DNA from: Bacteroidota bacterium
GTDB taxonomy: Bacteria; Bacteroidota; Bacteroidia; Chitinophagales; Chitinophagaceae
Direction: 5' to 3'
NCBI GenBank assembly: GCA_018268075.1
Contig: JAFDXH010000248.1
Location: 41,276 to 105,275, forward strand
DNA length: 64,000 nt
The notes under the pieces are model-generated. The model had not been told where the DNA came from. It searched no databases and was given only the letters and a program-made list of their open reading frames with translations. Below are positions 45,049-53,657 of the stretch, in pieces; the stretch's first letter is position 1, and the number at the start of each line of letters is the position of its first letter. The position numbers were made by a program, and so were the translations under genes.

Positions 45049-45300
45049 AAAATTTCAGAGTTAAATACCAACATTAATGCCATTCCAATTAGAAAAAAAG
45101 GAAAGTGCCTTTTTTAAACAAAATTTTCGCATTAGTAAATGCAGCTTTATTTTAGGCGGATAATATTCTAATTTTAAAATGATATATTTCTCGAAAAAAA
45201 TAATAACATAACCGATTGTATTGTTTCAGAAAAACTAATATACATACTAGATTTTGCTGCATAATTGTATAATTTTTAAAATAAAGATTGTCTTCAATCC

Positions 45301-45308
45301 TATATTTG
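45301..45308 (+). promoter_or_regulatory. -7 promoter box for the DnaE-like gene
   Basis: TATATTTG exactly fits TAnnTTTG and ends 15 bases before the ATG at 45324. No -33 TTG at the usual distance is seen, so support is moderate. The 250 bases before it are AT-rich and hold nothing else I can name. Confidence 0.45.
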
Positions 45309-45323
45309 ACTTAATTGCAAAAA

Positions 45324-46601
45324 ATGTCAACCAACCATCCCTACCTAAAACGACTCGTATATCAAGGCGCTAAAAATAAACACCTTGCCATTACAGACGA
45401 TTACTTAGATAGGCTCAATGATGAGTTAGCCTTGATAGAAAAATATGATTTTACAGATTACTTTATCCTGTGCCAAAGAATAGCCGAAGTGTGCAACGAA
45501 TTAAAGTTAATCAGATCTTACAGTAGGGCTTGTTCGGCAAATTTATTAGTTTGCTATTGTCTGGATATTTCAAAATTTGATCCGGTAAAAGAAAATCTGA
45601 TGGCCGAGCGATTAATCTATCCAAACATTCAATCCTATCCTGATATTGATATTGATATTCCCAAAGGATATCAGCAAATGGTGATTGAAAAATTTAAACT
45701 AAAACACCCCGAATATTACATCTATTTTATCGCATTGCCCAATGATAATGCAATAAGTGAAATGGTAAATAATGGAATAGGTTACAAAAAACATCAGTGT
45801 GCTATTATATTTAACCACCAAAAGATTAACGAATTTACATTTGAACAGGCAGGCAATCAATTTTATGCACCGCCAGACCCATTTGCCGATTCTATGAGCA
45901 TGATGCGGGTTGACCTTATTGAGCAAAATTATTTGAATAAAATTCAGCTGCTTGTAAATGAAATCGGTGAAGAATATAATCCATACAAGCTTCCATTAAA
46001 CGACCCTAAAGTTCTTGACCTGTTTGCTTCAGGAGATTTGGATAATATTTTTCAATTCAGTACACCATCATTAAAAAAAATTTTAGCACAGTTTAAACCA
46101 AATTCAGTACATGAATTATCAATTATCAACGCCACGTTTTTTCCGGGCCTTGAAAAATATATCCCCAATATCATCAAAAATAAACACAGTGGGCATAGCA
46201 ACTATTACTGGAGCGACATCGGCGTACACGATATTTTAAAAGAAACTTTTGATATCGTTGTTTATCAGGAAACATTTCTTCGCCTTGCAAAAGATTTGGC
46301 AGGAATAAATTTTGAAGAAGGCGAAGTATGGCGCAGAAAGATGATGCGGGATAAAACCAACAAAAAAATAAATGAATTTATGTTGTATTTTATTGACCGA
46401 TGTTTTAAGTATAGTACATTAGATACCTTTGAGATAGCCTTACTTTCTGATATAATCAGAGATACGTTCCAGTTCACTTTTCCCAAAGCCCATTCTCTTT
46501 CTTACACTTTAATAGGGTATTGGGGCGCTTATTATAAAACCTATTTTAGAAAAGATTTTGACCGGATATTTCGCAATGAAAATGAATACCATCAGGAATG
46601 A
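45324..46601 (+). CDS. Stand-alone core of a C-family DNA polymerase (DnaE-like), 425 aa
   Basis: Aligns by eye with the palm and fingers of DNA polymerase III alpha, which is normally 970-1200 aa. Order: DRLNDELALIEKYDFTDYFI (about 29-48), a RSYSRACSANLLV segment like the alpha GPGRGSAAGS loop, catalytic aspartates D109 and D111 in PDIDIDI, D197 in MRVDLIEQ (third catalytic Asp), GDLDNIFQFSTPSLKKIL (about 237-254), VVYQETFLRLAKDLAGINF, then WRRKMMRDKT, and AHSLSYTLIGYWGAYYKTYF near the end. There is no PHP domain, no helix-hairpin-helix, no clamp-binding end and no OB fold. The start is ATG; a TTG nine bases upstream is possible. Confidence 0.78.
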   Translation: MSTNHPYLKRLVYQGAKNKHLAITDDYLDRLNDELALIEKYDFTDYFILCQRIAEVCNELKLIRSYSRACSANLLVCYCLDISKFDPVKENLMAERLIYPNIQSYPDIDIDIPKGYQQMVIEKFKLKHPEYYIYFIALPNDNAISEMVNNGIGYKKHQCAIIFNHQKINEFTFEQAGNQFYAPPDPFADSMSMMRVDLIEQNYLNKIQLLVNEIGEEYNPYKLPLNDPKVLDLFASGDLDNIFQFSTPSLKKILAQFKPNSVHELSIINATFFPGLEKYIPNIIKNKHSGHSNYYWSDIGVHDILKETFDIVVYQETFLRLAKDLAGINFEEGEVWRRKMMRDKTNKKINEFMLYFIDRCFKYSTLDTFEIALLSDIIRDTFQFTFPKAHSLSYTLIGYWGAYYKTYFRKDFDRIFRNENEYHQE

Positions 46602-46785
46602 ATCTTCCCAATTTTTTAGCCAGAACCACAATTTAGAATACTATACAAGATGCCTTGGCCGTCATTTTTATAATTTACATTTTGATGCAACAAGTGCAGT
46701 AATACAAAAGAAATATTGGGTAATGATGACGCTGCATACTATGCTTCAAGACAACCTAACTCAACCAACATTTCTCTTGCCTTAG
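46576..46785 (+). CDS. Possible small protein after the DnaE-like gene, 69 aa
   Basis: A +1-frame reading frame that begins inside the last codons of the DnaE-like gene and ends inside the 3' end of the convergent HAD gene. The predicted peptide is rich in aromatic and histidine residues (LEYYTRCLGRHFYNLHF, KYWVMMTLHTMLQ). No family is recognised and no signal peptide is seen. It could be a coupled partner, a frameshifted extension, or chance; I report it at low confidence. Confidence 0.3.
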   Translation: MKMNTIRNESSQFFSQNHNLEYYTRCLGRHFYNLHFDATSAVIQKKYWVMMTLHTMLQDNLTQPTFLLP

Positions 46786-47191
46786 TCCAGTTTACAAAAG
46801 GGCGAATATTGTCTAATACATTCAAACTGTTATTAGGAAAATAATTAGTCAACGGGCAGCCCAACGCTGCATCGTCAATTATAATTTGCCCGTATGCTTT
46901 TGGCGAGGTAGTCCAAATATGTTGAGTTGGGTTTACCTGTACTCCATAAAGAGGAATACCATTTTCTTCAAACCACCTCACGGCATCATTTAGAAAATTT
47001 TCACTATCATTTCCAATTTCATCAGGTGTACAAAGGGGTAACTGCTCATTATTACTTCGCATCGTGAATAGAATCAAATTATGACCGGCTGCTACAAGCT
47101 CTTTTAATACCGGTTCAGCACCAATGCTTTTTCCGATTGCGGGATATTCATGTGTTACAACCGTTCCATCAAAATCAATTATTATATCCAT
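46739..47191 (-). CDS. HAD-superfamily phosphatase, BT0820-like
   Basis: 150 aa. HAD motif I IIIDFDGTVV (about 3-12), motif II LILFTMRSN near residue 40, then WFEENGIPLYGVQVNP and the motif IV-type IIIDDAALGCP near residue 105. This compact form resembles the Bacteroides BT_0820 phosphatase, whose natural substrate is not established. Its 3' end overlaps the small frame at 46576. It sits downstream of rpsP on the same strand but beyond the rpsP terminator. Confidence 0.8.
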   Translation of the reverse strand: MDIIIDFDGTVVTHEYPAIGKSIGAEPVLKELVAAGHNLILFTMRSNNEQLPLCTPDEIGNDSENFLNDAVRWFEENGIPLYGVQVNPTQHIWTTSPKAYGQIIIDDAALGCPLTNYFPNNSLNVLDNIRPFVNWTKAREMLVELGCLEA

Positions 47192-47239
47192 AGTTTTTTA
47201 TTAAAATTTACTGCCCAACAAGGCCTGCATAGCCAATCA

Positions 47240-47270
47240 TAAAAAAAACCGCCTGAATACAGACGGTTCT
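47240..47270 (-). terminator. Terminator of rpsP
   Basis: On the minus strand AACCGTCTG-TATT-CAGGCGGTT forms a nine-pair stem (one G-U) followed by a T run. It lies about 25 bases after the rpsP stop, so the HAD gene downstream is transcribed separately or by read-through. Confidence 0.85.
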
Positions 47271-47296
47271 ATTATTTAAAAATTCAGCTATTACTT

Positions 47297-47794
47297 TTAT
47301 TCGCCTGCTTCAGGCTGTACAGCAGCATCTTCATTAGCACTGGCCTCAGCTTCCGGTGCGGCTTCTGTTGCGGCCTTTACCGGTTCTGCTTTTTTTACAA
47401 AAACAGGCCTGGCAGCAACTTTAGCTTTTTTATGAGTTTCCTGTCTTTTTGCAAATTCTGAATCATGGTCACTACTCCATTTGGTAAACTTTTCCATAGC
47501 TGCAGCTTCGTCAAAAAGGCCGAGAGATACACCACGCAATAAATGCTTCAGGTATAGTACCCCTTTAAAACTTAAAATACGACGTACAGTATCTGTAGGT
47601 TGAGCGCCTTTGTGAAGCCATTCTAAGGCTTTTTGACGATCTACCTGAATACTTGCAGGAACAGTTAAAGGATTATAAGATCCTAATTTTTGGATGAATT
47701 TACCATCCCGAGGGCTACGTGAATCGGCAACGACTATGAAATAAAATGGTCTCTTCTTGGAGCCATGACGTTGCAATCTCATTTTTACAGCCAT
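47297..47794 (-). CDS. rpsP: 30S ribosomal protein S16 (bS16)
   Basis: Small-subunit assembly protein. I start it at the ATG at 47794, where [33 protein letters not shown] begins; an upstream extension would add 19 non-homologous residues. It is 165 aa, well above the usual 80-90. The extra C-terminal half includes [16 protein letters not shown] and a tail from about residue 130 rich in Ala, Glu and Pro ([16 protein letters not shown]), typical of Bacteroidota S16. It lies 119 bases downstream of ffh. Confidence 0.94.
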   Translation of the reverse strand: MAVKMRLQRHGSKKRPFYFIVVADSRSPRDGKFIQKLGSYNPLTVPASIQVDRQKALEWLHKGAQPTDTVRRILSFKGVLYLKHLLRGVSLGLFDEAAAMEKFTKWSSDHDSEFAKRQETHKKAKVAARPVFVKKAEPVKAATEAAPEAEASANEDAAVQPEAGE

Positions 47795-47848
47795 AAAAAA
47801 TAGAAATTTTTTTGGGTTGTTATTAATTGGGTTTCTAAAAAAGGAAGG

Positions 47849-47856
47849 CAAAGATA
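47849..47856 (-). promoter_or_regulatory. -7 promoter box for rpsP
   Basis: The minus strand reads TATCTTTG, an exact match, ending 54 bases upstream of the rpsP ATG, so rpsP probably has its own promoter in addition to any read-through from ffh. Confidence 0.5.
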
Positions 47857-47913
47857 GCGTATCGAAATTATATATACAAATTCAATTTGCCCTTTTGTTT
47901 TTTCAAAATAAAA

Positions 47914-49236
47914 TTATTTTCTTCCCATCCCGGTTAATTTGCCCATGGGCATCTTATTCATCATTTTCATCATGTTTTTCATCTGATCAAATTGCTTTAT
48001 GAATTGGTTCAACTCGGCAATATCTTTTCCACTACCTTTTGCAATTCTTTGTTTGCGGCTGGGGTTAATAAGATCGGGGTTTCGCCTTTCTTCTAAAGTC
48101 ATAGAATTAATCATTGCCTCGATTCCTTTGAATGCATCATCATTTATATCTACATCTTTTATTTGCTTTCCTACACCGGGAATCATACCCATCAAGTCCT
48201 TAAGATTACCCATTTTCTTAATCTGTTGCAATTGAGTTTTAAAATCTTCAAAATCAAATTGATTCTTACGGATTTTCTTTTCGAGGCGGGCTGCCTGCTC
48301 TTCATCAAATTGTTCTTGGGCCTTTTCTACCAGACTTACGATGTCACCCATTCCGAGTATTCGTTGTGCCATCCTTTCCGGGTAAAAAATTTCGAGTGTA
48401 TCTAATTTTTCGCCACTGCTTACAAATTTGATCGGCTTATTAACTGTGTACTTAATAGATATAGCAGCTCCGCCTCGCGTATCGCCGTCTAATTTGGTGA
48501 GCACTACTCCACTATAGTCAAGCCTTTCATTAAAAGCTGCCGCTGTATTTACTGCATCTTGCCCAGTCATACTATCTACTACAAAGAGAATCTCCTTAGG
48601 GCTTACCGCGCTCTTTACATTGGCTACTTCGGTCATCATTTGCTCATCAATGGCCAGGCGCCCTGCTGTATCAATAATTACTACATTTTTATTTTTTGTT
48701 TTGGCTTCTTTAATCGCATTTTGAGCTATAGCTACTACATCTTTATTTTCTGGCTCGTTATACACTTCTACTCCTATCTGCTCGCCCAATATTTTTAATT
48801 GCTCAATTGCTGCCGGCCTATATACATCCCCTGCCACCAGTAAGGGCGATTTTCCCTTTTTATTTTTCAGGTAGTTAGCAAGTTTGCCACTAAAAGTGGT
48901 TTTACCACTACCCTGCAGCCCAGCTACCAATATCACAGCCGGGCTACCCGAAAGATCAATACTACTTTCTTCTCCTCCCATTATTTCAGCCAGTTCATCT
49001 TTTACAATCTTCACCATTAGCTGGCCCGGGCTAATAGCATTGATTACCTTTTCGCCTGCTGCTTTATTCTTAATGGCATCTGTAATTTCTTTAGCTATCT
49101 TATAGTTTACATCAGCATCTACCAGTGCTCTTCGGATATCTTTTACGGTAGATGCAATATTGAGCTCTGTAATTCTTCCCTGACCTTTAATATTTTTAAA
49201 GGCCGTATCAAGTTTCTCGCTTAATGATTCAAACAT
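47914..49236 (-). CDS. ffh: Signal recognition particle protein Ffh
   Basis: With 4.5S RNA it directs nascent membrane proteins to the FtsY receptor. 440 aa. Order: N domain helices (about 1-95), GTPase domain with GLQGSGKTTFSGKLANYL near residue 105, DTAGRLAIDEQMM and TKLDGDTRGGAA, then the methionine-rich M domain (about 320-440) ending QFDQMKNMMKMMNKMPMG, which binds the RNA and signal peptides. yidC, which receives some of its clients, is also in this window. The 4.5S RNA gene is not seen here. Confidence 0.97.
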   Translation of the reverse strand: MFESLSEKLDTAFKNIKGQGRITELNIASTVKDIRRALVDADVNYKIAKEITDAIKNKAAGEKVINAISPGQLMVKIVKDELAEIMGGEESSIDLSGSPAVILVAGLQGSGKTTFSGKLANYLKNKKGKSPLLVAGDVYRPAAIEQLKILGEQIGVEVYNEPENKDVVAIAQNAIKEAKTKNKNVVIIDTAGRLAIDEQMMTEVANVKSAVSPKEILFVVDSMTGQDAVNTAAAFNERLDYSGVVLTKLDGDTRGGAAISIKYTVNKPIKFVSSGEKLDTLEIFYPERMAQRILGMGDIVSLVEKAQEQFDEEQAARLEKKIRKNQFDFEDFKTQLQQIKKMGNLKDLMGMIPGVGKQIKDVDINDDAFKGIEAMINSMTLEERRNPDLINPSRKQRIAKGSGKDIAELNQFIKQFDQMKNMMKMMNKMPMGKLTGMGRK

Positions 49237-49336
49237 AGATTGTTTACAAATTTGATTTCGAAAAAATGCAAATTTACGAAATCTAAAAAGCAGATTGCAT
49301 AGTTATTTCAATTATTAATTTCGCCCTTCAATAAAT

Positions 49337-50383
49337 TTATAAATTGATTGAGGACAGTGTATCTTTTTTTTCAAGGAGCCTTTTTAATAATATTGCCTGA
49401 TTGCCGGCCCTTACCAGATTTTGACCGGGATATTTTGAACCATAATAACTATCATCATTAAAATAGTCTGTTAAGAACCTGATAGCCTGCATATAAATCA
49501 TGAAAGTTCCGGCATAAAAAAAATATTTTTTTTCGATTTGTGTTAACACCTCTTTCATTTCACCATAATATCCAATTGCTATTGCCTTGAAAAAATCATC
49601 TCTGATTATAATTTTACTAAAATCCATTTCCTCTTCACTCACCGGCGAAAGGTAGGTTCGCATCATATCGCCTACGTCACTTATAAAATAGCCGGGCATC
49701 AATGTATCCAGATCTATCACACAAAGACCCTTTCCTGAATCATCGAATAATACATTGCTGATTTTTGTATCATGATGGGTAACCCGTTTCTTAAATCTAT
49801 GATCAGAAATAATATTTTCATAATCAGTTACTATGCCTGCATAGTTCAATAACTCGGCTGACAATGCCCCAGCTTCCCTAATTCTGTTCTTGTTCCCATG
49901 CTTTAATGCGGTAAGAAATTGTTGATGACGCAATGAAATATTATGAAAATCTGGAATAGGACTTTTCAGTTGATTAATAGAAAATCCTTCCAGCACTTTT
50001 GTAAACCTGCCAAATTGTGCGGCTGCTTCGAATGCTTCGTTTGGGGTTTCTACCACATCCTTTGCATGAGAGCCCTTTACAAAGGGGAACATTCTGAAAT
50101 ACCCTTCGCCTTCTATGTAGATTATTCCTTTCTCTTCAATAGTCTTCACAGGAGCCACAAAAAAGTAATCAGGATGATGTTGTTTCAAATAGGTTGCAAT
50201 TTGTTCAACATTATTGGCAATGTCCATTGGATTTTTAAACACCTGATCATTTATTCGCTGAAGAATATATTCCCTGCCTTCATGATACACTTTCCAGGTA
50301 TGGTTTATCAGCCCATTACCGAACACTTTAACTGTAAACGACTCCGGTGCAAAACCATAATTCATTAGAATTGCTGATTGCAT
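49337..50383 (-). CDS. Aminoglycoside-phosphotransferase-fold kinase, NahK-like
   Basis: 348 aa kinase of the APH/choline-kinase fold. Features: N-lobe GLINHTWKVYHEGREYILQRIN (about 24-45), the catalytic Brenner motif HHDTKISNVLFD with Asp205, then the metal-binding VIDLDTLMPGYFISDVGDMM (about 222-241). A likely family is N-acetylhexosamine 1-kinase (NahK) or a related sugar kinase; the substrate is inferred only from recalled similarity. It is downstream of tRNA-Gln on the same strand but beyond its terminator. A second in-frame ATG lies six codons inside. Confidence 0.75.
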   Translation of the reverse strand: MQSAILMNYGFAPESFTVKVFGNGLINHTWKVYHEGREYILQRINDQVFKNPMDIANNVEQIATYLKQHHPDYFFVAPVKTIEEKGIIYIEGEGYFRMFPFVKGSHAKDVVETPNEAFEAAAQFGRFTKVLEGFSINQLKSPIPDFHNISLRHQQFLTALKHGNKNRIREAGALSAELLNYAGIVTDYENIISDHRFKKRVTHHDTKISNVLFDDSGKGLCVIDLDTLMPGYFISDVGDMMRTYLSPVSEEEMDFSKIIIRDDFFKAIAIGYYGEMKEVLTQIEKKYFFYAGTFMIYMQAIRFLTDYFNDDSYYGSKYPGQNLVRAGNQAILLKRLLEKKDTLSSINL

Positions 50384-50617
50384 AAAAATTTTTAAAGTTT
50401 ATTAAAAGTACCTGAATAATAAATATTTTACAATAAGATATACCTGTATTTTCTCAGGCAATTAATAGATTTCTAATATTTTTTAGAATGGCCTTCTGTG
50501 AGCCTATGCCAAAATCTATAGAAACCCTGGTTAGCCGGAGAAAATTAAGGTAATAACGATAGTAAGTTTGTACTAATTTATAATTCAGTTTGGTATAACC
50601 ACCTCATTGATATTAAA

Positions 50618-50650
50618 AAAGCCTCTTAAACGCTGAGTTTAAGAGGCTTT
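50618..50650. terminator. Terminator after tRNA-Gln
   Basis: A 14-base-pair perfect stem (AAAGCCTCTTAAAC against GTTTAAGAGGCTTT, five-base loop) at 50618-50650. On the minus strand it is followed by a T run (TTTTTAATA), so it terminates the tRNA transcript; on the plus strand its T run is weaker. Confidence 0.85.
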
Positions 50651-50664
50651 AAAAGCTTAGCCGG

Positions 50665-50735
50665 TTGTCCCACGAGGATTCGAACCTCGACAGACAGAAT
50701 CAAAATCTGTTGTACTACCTTTATACTATGGGACA
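50665..50735 (-). tRNA. tRNA-Gln (UUG)
   Basis: 71-base tRNA read on the minus strand. The acceptor pairs TGTCCCA with TGGGACA with discriminator A. The anticodon stem CAGA/TCTG encloses the loop TTTTGAT, giving anticodon TTG for glutamine. The T loop has GGTTCGAATCC. CCA is not encoded (the following bases are CCG). A terminator lies 15 bases downstream. Confidence 0.95.
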
Positions 50736-50798
50736 AAGGATTGCAAAAGTAGGGTTATGCCTTAAATTTTCAAAACCTGATTGAAAAAAATCTATGAA

Positions 50799-53438
50799 TT
50801 ATTTATTCACTGTTTCATTTTCCTTTTTTTCTTCTTCCTCTTTCAGGTTTTTAATAAAATCAAGAGCATCCGGCACTACATCGCACATAATGGTGATAAG
50901 ACTCCCCGGTTTGGCATGTGTATAGGCATAGGTAATTGCTTCAGATTCTTTGTGGATTATTTTTAAAGGCAATTTATTACCCCCAGCCTCATTTATACCT
51001 TCTACCAAAAGCCCCACTATTTCATCGGGGGTACGGCCCCGCATATTTTTATCTTGTCTGATAATTATCTCATCAAAATTGCGTGCACTGATCCTTCCTA
51101 TTTCTCTTATATCATCATCGCGCCTGTCGCCTGTGCCACTGATAATTCCTACCTTATAAGAGCTTTCCAATTTATTTACAAAATCACATAGAAGGTTTAA
51201 TCCGGCAGGGTTATGTGCAAAATCAACAAGAAATTTAAAGTTTTTAAACTCAAATAAATTTAACCTACCGGGGGTTTGAGTAGGTGAAGGAATAAATGTT
51301 TGCAACCCTAATTTTATATCTTCAAGTCCCATCTGGCACAGATAGGTAGCCAATATAGAAGGCAATGTGTTCATAATATTATGCATAGCCTTTCCTCCAA
51401 AAGTGATGGGTATATCTGCTACCTTTTCCACCCTGATTTTCCAGGTACCTTTCATAATGGTCACGTATTCATTTTCATACACTGCTGCAATTCCGCCTTT
51501 TGCACAATGTTGTTTTATGCGTTTATTATTTTCACTCATGCTGAATAAGGCAATCTTGCAATCCAAATTTTTGCGCATTTCATATACTAAATCATCGTCT
51601 GCATTCAGTATAGCATAGCCGTTTCGTACTACTGTCTCAGGCAATACTGCCTTTACTTTAGCCATTTGCTCTACAGACTCTATACCACCAAGGCCAATAT
51701 GATCAGCACTTATATTAGTTACCACAGCTACATCACATTTTTGAAATGCAAGGCCATTCTTTAAAATACCACCGCGTGCACATTCAAGCACAGCAAAATC
51801 TATGGTTGGATCTTTCAATACAAATTCTGCACTTCTGGGGCCTGTACAATCGCCGCGCATCATCATTTGGTTTTGTATATACACCCCATCTGAGGTAGTA
51901 AACCCAACCTTATGCCCTGCTGTTTTACAAATATGAGCAGTCAGCCTGCTGGTGGTTGTTTTACCATTTGTACCTGTGATTGCTATAATTGGCACCCGCC
52001 CTGTAGTACCTTTAGGGAATAGCATATCAATCACCGGCTCAGCCACATTTCTTGGAAGGCCTTCGGCCGGCTCTACATGCATGCGAAAGCCAGGTGCAGC
52101 ATTTACTTCCAATACTGCGCCCCCATTTTCAAAAAGAGAAGTTTTTAAATTAGAGGCCATTACATCAATACCGCAGATATCAAGTCCGATAATTTTTGCA
52201 ATTCTTTCTGCAAGAAAAATATTAACCGGATGCACTTTATCTGTAACGTCAGTAGAAGTTCCACCGGTAGAAAGATTTGCAGTTGGTTTTAATAAAAATA
52301 ACGTGTTTTTGGGTAATACCGTTTCTAATGTAAATCCAGCATCATCCAGCATTTTATGGGTATAGGAATCAACTTTTATCTGGGTTAAAACCTTTTCATG
52401 CCCATAACCGCGCCTGGGATCTTTATTGGCTTCATCTATCAGCCACTGAATAGAGTGTACCCCATCTCCTTTTACAGATGCAGGAGTACGTAATGCGGCA
52501 CATACAAACTTATAGTTGATTACTAAAATTCTAAAATCATACCCTTTAATAAATCGCTCGCATATTACATAACGGCCATATTCTCTTGCCGCCGCCAATG
52601 CAGTCTCTGCTTGTGTTTTATTAGTAATATCAGTGGTAGCGCCTTTACCATGGTTGCCATTCAATGGTTTGAACACCATAGGAAACCCAACCGAAGATAT
52701 GGCACTTTCTACCGTATCATTGGGATATATGATTATTCCTTTGGGAACAGGAATTTCTGCGGCTGACAATAAATTTTTGGTTTCCTCTTTGTCGCCTGCG
52801 ATATCTACAGCAATACATGATGTAGTGCTGGCAATAGTTGCTCTGATTCTTTTCTGATGTACCCCATATCCTAATTGTACGAGGCTTTGTTTATTAAGCC
52901 TAATGTAAGGAATGCCGCGCTTTATAGCTTCCTCTACAATACTGCCAGTAGAGGGGCCTAGCCTTGTATCTTCTCTTATCTCTCGCATGCGTTGCACGTC
53001 TTCCTCAAGATTATATGCCGAATCGTGGAGAATATGCTGCACCAGATTAAAGGCAGATTTTGCAGCAAAAGCTCCTGCTTCTTCTTCCATATAATCAAAT
53101 ACTACAAAATACTCCCCCTTCTTACCTGTGCCTCTGGTTCTTCCAAATCCCATATCCATACCGGCAAGAGTTTGTAATTCCAGCGCTACATGCTCTATTA
53201 CATGCCCCATCCAGGTACCTTCATCTACCCGCTTAAGAAAGCCACCAGCTACTCCCTCGCTACAGCGATGCTCATAAAGGCCAGGCAATATAGCCTGTAA
53301 TTTTTCTCTAAAATGCGCTATTTTATTGGTAGGCATTTCTTCCATTTCTTCAAGATCAAGCCGCATTTGAATGAGCTTTGGCCTGCGAATGCTCCAGTAA
53401 TTAGGCCCTCTCAAAATTTTAATATCTACAATCTTCAT
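50799..53438 (-). CDS. cphA: Cyanophycin synthetase
   Basis: Polymerises aspartate and arginine into cyanophycin, an insoluble nitrogen reserve, using ATP. 879 aa. Order: the N-terminal domain (about 1-160, EGVAGGFLKRVDEGTWMGHVIEHVALELQ), the ATP-grasp domain (about 210-470, VFKPLNGNHGKGATTDI, VLEVNAAPGFRMH), then the Mur-ligase-like domain with the P-loop GTNGKTTT at residue 489 and DFAHNPAGL near 725. The cyanophycinase gene is divergent about 220 bases away. No polymerised product can be confirmed from sequence. Confidence 0.93.
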   Translation of the reverse strand: MKIVDIKILRGPNYWSIRRPKLIQMRLDLEEMEEMPTNKIAHFREKLQAILPGLYEHRCSEGVAGGFLKRVDEGTWMGHVIEHVALELQTLAGMDMGFGRTRGTGKKGEYFVVFDYMEEEAGAFAAKSAFNLVQHILHDSAYNLEEDVQRMREIREDTRLGPSTGSIVEEAIKRGIPYIRLNKQSLVQLGYGVHQKRIRATIASTTSCIAVDIAGDKEETKNLLSAAEIPVPKGIIIYPNDTVESAISSVGFPMVFKPLNGNHGKGATTDITNKTQAETALAAAREYGRYVICERFIKGYDFRILVINYKFVCAALRTPASVKGDGVHSIQWLIDEANKDPRRGYGHEKVLTQIKVDSYTHKMLDDAGFTLETVLPKNTLFLLKPTANLSTGGTSTDVTDKVHPVNIFLAERIAKIIGLDICGIDVMASNLKTSLFENGGAVLEVNAAPGFRMHVEPAEGLPRNVAEPVIDMLFPKGTTGRVPIIAITGTNGKTTTSRLTAHICKTAGHKVGFTTSDGVYIQNQMMMRGDCTGPRSAEFVLKDPTIDFAVLECARGGILKNGLAFQKCDVAVVTNISADHIGLGGIESVEQMAKVKAVLPETVVRNGYAILNADDDLVYEMRKNLDCKIALFSMSENNKRIKQHCAKGGIAAVYENEYVTIMKGTWKIRVEKVADIPITFGGKAMHNIMNTLPSILATYLCQMGLEDIKLGLQTFIPSPTQTPGRLNLFEFKNFKFLVDFAHNPAGLNLLCDFVNKLESSYKVGIISGTGDRRDDDIREIGRISARNFDEIIIRQDKNMRGRTPDEIVGLLVEGINEAGGNKLPLKIIHKESEAITYAYTHAKPGSLITIMCDVVPDALDFIKNLKEEEEKKENETVNK

Positions 53439-53585
53439 AATAATGAATTTGGATTTTTATTAAAGAAAAATATTCAGGTAATTTCCATTAAAGTAAAATA
53501 AAATATTCCAACAAGGGGAAAAAAAGATAAAGGACACCGAAAAAAAAATTTCAATTAATTGAAACAATAGCTATAAATATTGCGT

Positions 53586-53593
53586 TACTTTTG
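53586..53593 (+). promoter_or_regulatory. -7 promoter box for cphB
   Basis: TACTTTTG fits TAnnTTTG and lies 64 bases upstream of the cphB ATG. A TTG lies 24 bases upstream of it, at the limit of the usual spacing. The 219-base divergent gap between cphA and cphB holds no other clear site. Confidence 0.4.
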
Positions 53594-53657
53594 TGAACAG
53601 CTATTAAACTTCAACAGTTTCGTACACATAGCACACTGTTTAATCAAAATCTTTTGA

